Positions 1-5,863 of a stretch of DNA of 6,908 nt are shown here, piece after piece; positions within the stretch are counted from its first letter, which is position 1; every line of letters begins with the position of its first letter. The translations under genes were made by a program, and so were the position numbers. The notes beneath the pieces are model-generated. The model did no database searches. It was not told the origin of the DNA and worked only from the letters and a program-made list of their open reading frames with translations. Source of the DNA: an uncultured Verrucomicrobiota bacterium (GTDB lineage Bacteria; Verrucomicrobiota; Kiritimatiellia; RFP12; UBA1067); the NCBI GenBank assembly GCA_946631535.1, contig CAMPAF010000163.1:1-6908 (forward strand), given 5' to 3'.

Positions 1-116
1 CCCGCGCCGATGCCGGCCGGCCCGCCGCCCGCCACGATCACGTCGTAGGACGGGATGACCTCGGCGAACGTTGCCACGGCGGCCAGAATCGCGATGCAGG
101 AAATGAGCTTTGACAT
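1..116 (-). CDS. Secreted FAD-dependent oxidoreductase, N-terminal fragment
   Basis: Only the first 38 codons are in the window; the gene runs off the left edge. The start is the ATG at 116-114, supported by an AGGAAGG ribosome binding site 7 bases upstream. Residues 1-18 form a signal peptide: Lys3, a hydrophobic stretch, then a small-residue A-x-A type end near TFA. Residues 24-38 read YDVIVAGGGPAGIGA, a beta-strand followed by the GxGxxG dinucleotide-binding turn (G30, G32, G35) that opens FAD-binding Rossmann folds. The exact oxidoreductase family and substrate cannot be read from this fragment; exported members of the FAD_oxidored type are one possibility. It follows the strand-repeat gene by 14 bases and is probably co-transcribed with it. 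Its signal peptide closely resembles those of the two upstream genes, even at the DNA level. Confidence 0.8.
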   Translation of the reverse strand, partial: MSKLISCIAILAAVATFAEVIPSYDVIVAGGGPAGIGA

Positions 117-123
117 GGGCTTC

Positions 124-130
124 CCTTCCT
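124..130 (-). promoter_or_regulatory. Ribosome binding site of the FAD oxidoreductase gene
   Basis: On the minus strand AGGAAGG lies directly after the TAG of the upstream gene (131-133) and 7 bases before the ATG at 116. The same TAG-AGGAAGG string follows the stop of the other paralogue at 2932, where no ATG follows at the right distance. Confidence 0.7.
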
Positions 131-2812
131 CTACTTCAGCAGCAGCATCGTGCCGGTGACCGGGCCGAAGTTGTAGGTCGTGGCGCTCTTCTTGAAGAGC
201 GACCACTTGACGCCCTGGGGCGCATCCCCCTCGAACGCCAGCGTCGGCGTGCCGTTCACCGACGCCGCCGTGAACGCCGTGGCCGACGCGCTGTGCGCGT
301 ACGCCGCCAGGTTCTCCGGGTCCGTGATCGTGAACGCCGCGCCCGGCGCGAACGTCAGGTTGCCCGCGAACGTCGCGTGCTTCCCCGCGAACAGCTCCGC
401 GCACGTGGCGCGTACCGCGTTCGTCACCGTCACCGCGCCGTTGATCACCTGTCCCGCGCCCGTGAAGGTGGAGACCGTGATGTTGCCCTTGTTGTAGAGA
501 TTGAGCGTCGCGCCCGACTCCACGCGCACGGGCGTGTTGGACGGAATGACGCCGCCCGTGCAGGCATTCAGCGCCCCGCTCTCCACCGCGATGCCGCCCG
601 TGATCGTGTTCGTGGCGTGCAGCTCCAGCGTCGGCGCGCCGCGCTTGACGAACTCGCCGCACATTCCCTCGTTGCTGGAGAGCGTGAGCGCGCATTCGTA
701 GCGTGTCGTGCGGTCGGGGCTCTCCAGATACGCCTTCGTTCCGTCCGAGTAGTCGCAGCCGCGCGAGGTGACGACGATCTTCGAAAGCTTCTTCGTGGCG
801 AAGTCGTACTCCGCATACGCGCTCGCGCCCCAGCCCGTCGCGTCCTCGAACACGACGCGCGCGACGCCGATGTACTTTGCCGACGCAAAGGCGCTGTCCG
901 TCGGCAGCGCCACGCTCTCCACGCCCTTGCCCGTGGGCGACTCGAACCAGAACGGGATATCCGTGCTCCCCGTGCCGGAATTGGCCGCGTTCTCGGACGT
1001 GTCAAACACCAAGCCCTTTTTCCACACAACGAAATGGTCAGGGCTGCGCGCGTAGACGTCGCCGCCGGCCGCGGTCCAGCCCCATGCATAAGTCGGCATC
1101 AGCGTACCGCCGTCCACGTTCACGCACGCAAGCGTTCCCGCTGCCGAACTTTCATGCTTTCTGAACCGATTGGCCTTCGCCACCGCGCCATCCTTGATGT
1201 TCAGGATGTTCGTGCAGACGCTTCTTGCCGCACCCATCTGGAGAAGCGACGTGCGGACGAGCGTTCCCGTGCCGGAGATTGTCGCCACGCTCAGGCCGTT
1301 CGTGCCCATTTGGAAGCCGCCGTCCTGCACGGTGGCCCGCACGAGCGTGTCGTTCGTGCCGCCCGTCTGCACAAACATCGCATCCCCGCCATAGCCCATG
1401 TGAAAAGAACCCGAATAACTGGAGTTCTTCAACTCGAAGAGGCCGCCCGTCTGCCGGAACGCGCCGAAGCTGCCGGGCTTTTCCGCGATGAACGTGGTGT
1501 TGCTCGCGTGGAACTCGCCGCCTTCGAGCGTGTAGTAGCCCCGCGAGCCGGATCCTTCGCCGATGCGCCCGTTGTCGCCACTTGTAACCGCGAACACGCC
1601 CCCGAGCTGCCGGAACGCGCCGCTGGTCGCCCCGCCGTTGGCGATGCGCAGCATCCGCACGTATGTGTTGCCGTCCTCTTGCGTCGCCGTCGAACCGCTT
1701 TGCATGACCAACTTCACGTTCCGGGCGGAGTTTGCGCCGCAAAAATAGATGTTGCAGCCGCCTTGGATGTATAAGTTGTCGTTGACCGTCACGTCTTTGT
1801 TAAACCAGACGCTCCCGCCACCGGTGATGTATGATTTGCCGCTGACCGTCACGTCGTTGTTGAACCAGACGCTCCCCTTGCCATTAACAGTCAACCCGAC
1901 GCCGCTGTCACTCGTCACGGCCCCGTCTACGGACATTGCGCGGGCGGCCGAGTTGTACTGGGGAGTCAGCGTCACCGTCGCGGTGTTCCCGGCGAGATGC
2001 AGCGGCCCGATATGGTTGCTTGTCTGAGCAGCGCCGCTCTGCGCCTGGATGCTGCGCCCGTTATACACCTTGATGGTGCCTTTGCTGCTGCCCATCGAGG
2101 CGCCCCAAAGGCCGATGTAGCTGCTGGAGTCGAGATTGGTGACGACCACCGTCACGTTCTCTTCAATGACGGGCGAGTTCTGGAACGTGAGCAATCCATA
2201 GGCGTTGTTCACCTCGCCCGGACCGCCCGTGGACTGCAATATGCCGAACATCATCCAATTGTCTTTGCCGATACGCGTCAGGGTGTGGCCATTGAGCTCA
2301 ACGACCTTGCCGCCAAACATTCCCCACCGCGACGACACGTCGATCGTCGCGTCGTCCGAGAGGGTCAGCTTGTTCAAAAGACTGTCGCCATAGGAAGAAC
2401 CCGTATTGGTGAAGCGCAACGCGCCGTTGCCACCCACGCCCTTGCCGGCGATGGTCACGTCATGGGGGAAAGCCGGCGAGGAACTCTGCCCCGTGCCGGG
2501 CACCTTCAGCCAGAGCGTCGCGCCGCTCTTGACCTCGATGGGGGCGCTCGAGCCGACGGCGGTCTTGTTGGAGATCGTGAGCGTGCCCGTCTCGATCACC
2601 ACATCGCCCGCGAACGCCGTCGTGGCGGCGGTGAGCACCACCTCGCCGTCGCCCTTCTTCACGAGCCGCGCATAATTGCCGATGGCCGTGCCGATCGTGT
2701 AGGTCTCGCCGGCGTCGGCCGTCACGACGAAGTCGGTGCCGTCGGGCTCCGCGCTCCCGGCAAACGCCGCCGCGGCGGCCAGAATCGTGAGGCAAAATAA
2801 GAGCTTTTTCAT
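131..2812 (-). CDS. Large secreted beta-strand-repeat protein (paralogue 1), 893 aa
   Basis: Predicted exported, surface or envelope protein of unknown specific role. Residues 1-18 are a signal peptide (KK, hydrophobic core, AFA before GSAEPDG). Residues 49-100 match the autotransporter-associated strand repeat pattern (RLVKKGDGEVVL ... GTLTI ... SGATL), and a second such repeat covers about 722-772. The middle, about 110-550, is rich in Gly, Thr, Ser and Asn with short beta-strands, FRQxGG motifs at 400 and 452, a related VQTGG at 481, and two exact-length 20-residue repeats at 313-352, all suggesting a beta-helix. Residues about 555-720 are a separate module with conserved cysteines. No autotransporter barrel or PEP-CTERM anchor is visible; the protein ends in GPVTGTMLLLK, as its neighbour does. 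The ATG at 2812 has AAAGG 7 bases upstream. It sits 119 bases after its paralogue and just before the oxidoreductase, likely in one operon. Strand-repeat architecture is clear; adhesion, substrate binding or enzyme activity is unproven. Confidence 0.88.
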   Translation of the reverse strand: MKKLLFCLTILAAAAAFAGSAEPDGTDFVVTADAGETYTIGTAIGNYARLVKKGDGEVVLTAATTAFAGDVVIETGTLTISNKTAVGSSAPIEVKSGATLWLKVPGTGQSSSPAFPHDVTIAGKGVGGNGALRFTNTGSSYGDSLLNKLTLSDDATIDVSSRWGMFGGKVVELNGHTLTRIGKDNWMMFGILQSTGGPGEVNNAYGLLTFQNSPVIEENVTVVVTNLDSSSYIGLWGASMGSSKGTIKVYNGRSIQAQSGAAQTSNHIGPLHLAGNTATVTLTPQYNSAARAMSVDGAVTSDSGVGLTVNGKGSVWFNNDVTVSGKSYITGGGSVWFNKDVTVNDNLYIQGGCNIYFCGANSARNVKLVMQSGSTATQEDGNTYVRMLRIANGGATSGAFRQLGGVFAVTSGDNGRIGEGSGSRGYYTLEGGEFHASNTTFIAEKPGSFGAFRQTGGLFELKNSSYSGSFHMGYGGDAMFVQTGGTNDTLVRATVQDGGFQMGTNGLSVATISGTGTLVRTSLLQMGAARSVCTNILNIKDGAVAKANRFRKHESSAAGTLACVNVDGGTLMPTYAWGWTAAGGDVYARSPDHFVVWKKGLVFDTSENAANSGTGSTDIPFWFESPTGKGVESVALPTDSAFASAKYIGVARVVFEDATGWGASAYAEYDFATKKLSKIVVTSRGCDYSDGTKAYLESPDRTTRYECALTLSSNEGMCGEFVKRGAPTLELHATNTITGGIAVESGALNACTGGVIPSNTPVRVESGATLNLYNKGNITVSTFTGAGQVINGAVTVTNAVRATCAELFAGKHATFAGNLTFAPGAAFTITDPENLAAYAHSASATAFTAASVNGTPTLAFEGDAPQGVKWSLFKKSATTYNFGPVTGTMLLLK
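1757..1876 (-). repeat. Two tandem 60-bp units inside paralogue 1
   Basis: The blocks 1817-1876 and 1757-1816 match at 50 of 60 positions without gaps. They encode residues 313-332 and 333-352, each starting GSVWFN-DVTV and ending in YI-GG. The period of 20 residues fits one turn of a right-handed beta-helix or one strand-turn unit. The equivalent region of the other paralogue has no such doubling, so it arose after the two genes separated or was lost there. Confidence 0.85.
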
Positions 2813-2919
2813 TCGCTTACCTTTCTACTCTTGTTTGAGGACAAAGGACGAAGGACAAACGACAAAGGATTGTGGTTCCATCCTTTGTCCTCCGTCTTCT
2901 GTCCTCTGTCCTTTTCCAC
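2809..2919 (-). CDS. Possible 36-aa leader peptide overlapping the start of paralogue 1
   Basis: A GTG at 2919-2917 lies 5 bases after an AGGAAGG at 2925-2931. Its frame runs through the whole heptad hairpin and ends at TGA 2811-2809, sharing ATGA with the ATG of the downstream gene, an arrangement typical of translational coupling. The predicted peptide is basic and low in complexity, with KDRGQKTEDKG on one hairpin arm and NPLSFVLRPLSSN on the other. The corresponding frame upstream of the other paralogue also ends in ATGA and encodes nearly the same two blocks. Against it: the GTG start is non-canonical, a heptad repeat easily stays open, and the second copy has no convincing start codon. 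Treat it as a hypothesis. Confidence 0.2.
   Translation of the reverse strand: MEKDRGQKTEDKGWNHNPLSFVLRPLSSNKSRKVSE
2820..2824 (-). promoter_or_regulatory. Ribosome binding site of paralogue 1
   Basis: AAAGG on the minus strand, 7 bases before the ATG at 2812. It lies in the 26-base stretch between the heptad hairpin and the start codon, so folding of the hairpin leaves it exposed immediately beyond the stem base. Confidence 0.55.
2839..2911 (-). repeat. 73-bp heptad hairpin, copy 1 (leader of paralogue 1)
   Basis: Read on the plus strand the left arm is four heptads (GGACAAA, GGACGAA, GGACAAA, CGACAAA) plus GGAT. A 9-base loop follows (2871-2879), then ATCC and four complementary-type heptads (TTTGTCC, TCCGTCT, TCTGTCC, TCTGTCC). 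The arms are 32 bases each and pair imperfectly with several A-C and G-T oppositions; the loop-proximal GGAT/ATCC is perfect. It lies 20 bases after the stop of the upstream paralogue and 26 bases before the ATG at 2812, so it should be in the mRNA between two operon genes. It matches copy 2 at 68 of 73 positions. It lacks the T-run of an intrinsic terminator on the minus strand. It may be a structured leader, an RNA processing or stability element, or a REP-like repeat. Confidence 0.85.
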
Positions 2920-2931
2920 AATAACCTTCCT

Positions 2932-5607
2932 CTACTTCAGCAGCAGCATCGTGCCGATGACCGGACCGAAGTTGTAGGAACCCGCGCCGCTCTTGAAGAG
3001 CGCCCACTTCGTCGAGCCCGTGTAGGCGTCCGGGATGCGCAAGGTCGGCATGCCGTTGACCGTCTGGGCCGTGAACGCCCTCACGGAACCGTGGCTCTTG
3101 TAGGCCTCAAGGTTCTCCGGGTCCGTGATCTCAAACACGGCCCCTTCCGAGAACGTCAGCGCGTTCCCGAACGTCGCGTGCTTGTTCGCGAACAGCTCCG
3201 CGCACGTGGCGCGCACCGCGTTCGTCACCGTGACGTCGCAGCCCGTCACGTTGCCCGCGCCCGTGAACGTGGAGAGGACGGCCGGGCGGTTGACGGAGAA
3301 CTGCAGCGTCGCGCCCGACTCCACGCGGACGGGCGTGTTGTACGGCACCACGCCGGTCGTCACCGCGTAGAGCGTCCCCGACTCCACGGCGATGCCGCCC
3401 GTGATCGTGTTCGTGGCGTAGAGGTACAAAATCTGCGCGCCGCGCTTCACCAGCTCGCCGCATTGGCCCTCGTTGCTCGTGAGCGTGAGCGCGCAGGCGT
3501 AGCGCGCCGACCGGGTGGGGTTCTCGAGGTACGCCCTCGTGTCGTCGCCGTAGTTGCAGCCGCGCGAGGTGACGACGATGTGCGTGACCTTGTGCGCGGC
3601 ATGGTCGAATTCCGCGTAGGCCGTCGCGCCGTAGCCCGTCGCGCTCTCGAACACGACGCGCGCGATGCCGTGGTAGTTGGTCGCGATGAAGCCAGCGTCC
3701 GTCGGCAGGGAGACCGTCTCCACGCCCTTGCCCGTCGGCGCCTCGAACGCCATCGGCATGTAGCTCGCGGCCACGCCGGACGGCTGGCCGCCGGATTCGT
3801 TGGAGCTCTCGGACGTGTCGATCGTCAACCCCTTCCGCCAGATCGTGAAGTGGTCGGGATTCCGCGAGTAGAACCTCGCGTCCCCCGCGCCGATTCCGCT
3901 CCATCCGTGCCCGAAGACGGGCATGATGGTACCGCCGTCGGCGTTGAAGCAGGCCAGCGTCCCGGCGAGCGCGTTTTCGCGCCGGATCAGGCGCGTGGCC
4001 TTCAGCGTCGCGCCGTCGCGCAGGGTGAACGTGTTGGTGGAGAGATGGCCGTTGCCGCCGAGGGACAGCGTCTCCGTGTCGAGCAGCGTGCCCTCGCCGG
4101 ACACCGTAGCGTCGGAGATGCCGCCCCAAGGACTCATCGTGAAGCGCGCGGTCTGCCCGACGCCTGCGACGCGCGTGATGTTCGTGCCGCCGCTCTGGTG
4201 GTACACGGCGGTTCCGGCGCGCCCCACGAACAGGGCGTCGCTCGGACCGAACTTGAACAGGCCGCCCGTCTGCCGGAACCCGCCGAAGCTGTTTGTGTTG
4301 GCGGCCACGTAGAACGAGTTGCTCACGTACGCCTCTCCGCCCGTCATCACCCAGTGGCCGATGCTGTTTTTGCTCTCGCCGTCGAACGTGTTGCCCCACA
4401 CGCCCAAGACGCCGCCCGTCTGGCGGAAGAGACCCTTGTTCCCGCCATTGCCGATACGGATCCAGTTGATTTGCGTATGTCCGCCGGCGACCAGCACCTC
4501 CGACCACTCGTTGACGATGAAGCCGTTCCTGTACACGCGCGACGCCGTGCTCGTCATCGCCGTCAGGCCGCCGCTCCAGTGATACGTGTTGCGGGTCATG
4601 TCCACGTCGCCGTTCAGGAACATGCGGCCGGTGCCTTTCCTGCTGTATGTCGTCCCCGTCGTCGAGCTTGTCCCCGCCTCACCCGTGAACGGCCCGTCCA
4701 GATGCAGAACGTTGTTGTTGCTGACCTCGACCGTCACCTCGCCGCCAGCGACGGAACCTGCATGGTTCAGCAGGTAGACCGGTCCGGAAATGTGGTTGAC
4801 GCTCGCGGCCGTGCCGGAGAAGGCATAGAGATACTGCCCGGGAAAGAACTTGAACGTCGAGGGGATGACCCCGCTCACGCCCCAGAGAAGATAGTTACTC
4901 GAATTCGTCGAGACGAACGTCGTGTCCGCCGAACATTTCACGTTGCCCTGGAACGTGATGCGCCCCTTGTTCGCCTCGATCGTGCCGCCGTTGCCGGTCA
5001 CCGTGGCGTTGTTGATCATCCACTGGTCGCCCGACCGAGCGGAGTTGTTCCAGATGCGCCGGAGCGTGTGGCCGTTGAGATTGATCTTGCCGCTGTTGCT
5101 GCCGTGGACCCCCCAGCGGTAGTCGCACTCGATCGTCGCGTCGGCCGCGAGGTTGACTACGCCCAGCAGGCTGTCGTCGTAACCAGCGCCGTCAGGCGGA
5201 AGGAAACGAATCGCGCCCTTGTCGTCCACGCCGTCGCCCGAGATCGTGACCACATGCGTCGTGAAGCGGGCCAGGGTCTGGCTCGTCGAGTGCGGAGTCT
5301 TGAAGTAGAACGTGGCCCCGCTCTCCACGGTGACGGGAGTGGACGCGCCAACGGCCTTGAGGTCCGTGATGGCGAGCGTGCCCTCCTCCACCAGCACCTC
5401 GCCCGCGAACGCCGTCGTGGCGGCCGTCAGCACCACCTCGCCCGCGCCGCGTTTCACGAGCCGCGCGTAGTTGCCGATGGCCGTGCTGTTCGTGAACGAC
5501 TCGCCCGCGCCGGCCGTCACCACGAAGTCGGTGCCGTCCGGCTCCGCGCTCCCGGCAAACGCCGCAACGGCGGCCATCATCGCACTGCAAACTATGAGCT
5601 TATTCAT
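2932..5607 (-). CDS. Large secreted beta-strand-repeat protein (paralogue 2), 891 aa
   Basis: Tandem paralogue of the 893-residue protein downstream. The frame stays open up to 5847, but the start is taken as ATG 5607-5605. This ATG opens a typical signal peptide (MNKLIVC, hydrophobic core, AAFA before GSAEPDG), aligns with the start of the paralogue and has AAAGGA 7 bases upstream; the extension would run through the hairpin and promoter. Strand repeats lie at about 49-98 and 717-768. The middle is a Gly/Thr/Asn-rich beta-helix-like region with FRQTGG at 394 and 444 and a related HQSGG at 470. Residues about 550-716 hold a module with conserved Cys553, 684, 705 and 716. The C-terminus is NFGPVIGTMLLLK; no barrel or sorting domain is seen. 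Identity to the paralogue is 70 of 100 over the first 100 residues and 49 of 62 around the second strand repeat, but much lower at about 100-390. Exported surface protein; molecular function unknown. Confidence 0.88.
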   Translation of the reverse strand: MNKLIVCSAMMAAVAAFAGSAEPDGTDFVVTAGAGESFTNSTAIGNYARLVKRGAGEVVLTAATTAFAGEVLVEEGTLAITDLKAVGASTPVTVESGATFYFKTPHSTSQTLARFTTHVVTISGDGVDDKGAIRFLPPDGAGYDDSLLGVVNLAADATIECDYRWGVHGSNSGKINLNGHTLRRIWNNSARSGDQWMINNATVTGNGGTIEANKGRITFQGNVKCSADTTFVSTNSSNYLLWGVSGVIPSTFKFFPGQYLYAFSGTAASVNHISGPVYLLNHAGSVAGGEVTVEVSNNNVLHLDGPFTGEAGTSSTTGTTYSRKGTGRMFLNGDVDMTRNTYHWSGGLTAMTSTASRVYRNGFIVNEWSEVLVAGGHTQINWIRIGNGGNKGLFRQTGGVLGVWGNTFDGESKNSIGHWVMTGGEAYVSNSFYVAANTNSFGGFRQTGGLFKFGPSDALFVGRAGTAVYHQSGGTNITRVAGVGQTARFTMSPWGGISDATVSGEGTLLDTETLSLGGNGHLSTNTFTLRDGATLKATRLIRRENALAGTLACFNADGGTIMPVFGHGWSGIGAGDARFYSRNPDHFTIWRKGLTIDTSESSNESGGQPSGVAASYMPMAFEAPTGKGVETVSLPTDAGFIATNYHGIARVVFESATGYGATAYAEFDHAAHKVTHIVVTSRGCNYGDDTRAYLENPTRSARYACALTLTSNEGQCGELVKRGAQILYLYATNTITGGIAVESGTLYAVTTGVVPYNTPVRVESGATLQFSVNRPAVLSTFTGAGNVTGCDVTVTNAVRATCAELFANKHATFGNALTFSEGAVFEITDPENLEAYKSHGSVRAFTAQTVNGMPTLRIPDAYTGSTKWALFKSGAGSYNFGPVIGTMLLLK

Positions 5608-5615
5608 GGGCTTTT

Positions 5616-5620
5616 CCTTT
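5616..5620 (-). promoter_or_regulatory. Ribosome binding site of paralogue 2
   Basis: AAAGG on the minus strand, followed by AAAAGCCC and the ATG at 5607. It supports the internal start against the long 5' extension of the same frame. The AAGCCC-ATG string is shared with the FAD oxidoreductase gene start. Confidence 0.6.
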
Positions 5621-5633
5621 CGCACGCGTTGGA

Positions 5634-5706
5634 GGACAAAGGACGAAGGACAAAAGACAAAGGATTGTGGGGACATCCTTTGTCTTCCGTCTTCTGTCCT
5701 CTGTCC
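5634..5706 (-). repeat. 73-bp heptad hairpin, copy 2 (leader of paralogue 2)
   Basis: It has the same design as copy 1. On the plus strand the heptads are GGACAAA, GGACGAA, GGACAAA and AGACAAA, then GGAT, a 9-base loop at 5666-5674, ATCC, and TTTGTCT, TCCGTCT, TCTGTCC, TCTGTCC. The AGACAAA/TTTGTCT pair next to the loop is perfect here but has a C-C mismatch in copy 1. Of the five differences between copies, three are in the loop. It starts about 18 bases into the predicted transcript and ends 26 bases before the ATG, so the 5' leader would be mostly this structure. No flanking target-site duplication was recognised. Confidence 0.85.
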
Positions 5707-5727
5707 TTTCCCAAACTTGAACATGGC

Positions 5728-5759
5728 GGTATCATACCACACCCCGCCCTTCCCCGCAA
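5728..5759 (-). promoter_or_regulatory. Sigma70-type promoter with extended -10, for the paralogue operon
   Basis: On the minus strand TTGCGG (5759-5754) and TATGAT (5736-5731) are separated by 17 bases, and TGG directly precedes TATGAT, giving an extended -10. Transcription would start near 5724, leaving a leader of about 117 bases that contains the whole heptad hairpin. The -10 lies inside an 11-base perfect palindrome, GGTAT-C-ATACC (5728-5738), which could be an operator but may be chance. The -35 matches the consensus only in TTG. No comparable promoter was seen in the 119-base gap ahead of the second paralogue. Confidence 0.5.
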
Positions 5760-5777
5760 GCCGAAAAACGAACCTGC

Positions 5778-5837
5778 GGCCGCAACAAGTTGCGGCCCTC
5801 CCGTATGGAGAGCCGCCATCTTGGCGGCGGCCCTCCC
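5778..5837 (-). repeat. Twin GC-rich hairpins with shared GGGAGGGCCGC lead
   Basis: On the minus strand two GGGAGGGCC strings (5837-5829 and 5802-5794) start 35 bases apart, and each leads into a hairpin. The first has a 7-bp stem, GCCGCCA over TGGCGGC, with a 3-base loop (5812-5828). The second has a perfect 9-bp stem, GGCCGCAAC over GTTGCGGCC, with a 2-base centre (5778-5797). They follow the stop of the GH20-like gene at 5864 and precede the promoter. A TTTTT lies about 8 bases past the second stem, so weak termination is possible, but the repeated lead suggests a REP-like dispersed element. Confidence 0.65.
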
Positions 5838-5863
5838 AAAATTGCACGTCTGCGACCTTCCGC

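Noticed and set aside
2780..2812. Lipoprotein signal based on conserved Cys7
   Set aside because: Cys7 is near the start of the hydrophobic core rather than after it, no lipobox precedes it, and an A-x-A cleavage site follows later.
131..2812. Classical type V autotransporter
   Set aside because: The strand repeats are present but the C-terminus has no barrel of about 250-300 residues; the second strand repeat runs to within about 120 residues of the end.
2839..2911. Heptad hairpins as intrinsic terminators
   Set aside because: On the transcribed strand there is no T-run after the stem, the stem has many mismatches, and copy 2 lies between a promoter and its gene.
2825..3007. Minus-strand frame of 60 codons spanning the end of paralogue 2 and the hairpin
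   Set aside because: Most of it overlaps paralogue 2 in another frame, and the rest is heptad-repeat translation with no ribosome site at its start.
2839..5706. CRISPR or satellite array made of the GGACAAA units
   Set aside because: The 7-base units abut with no spacers and face each other across one loop; there are only two distant copies and no cas genes.
5608..5847. Extension of paralogue 2 upstream to 5847 in the same frame
   Set aside because: It would translate the promoter and hairpin, place a signal peptide 80 residues into the protein and ignore the ribosome site before 5607; the paralogue starts at the equivalent ATG.
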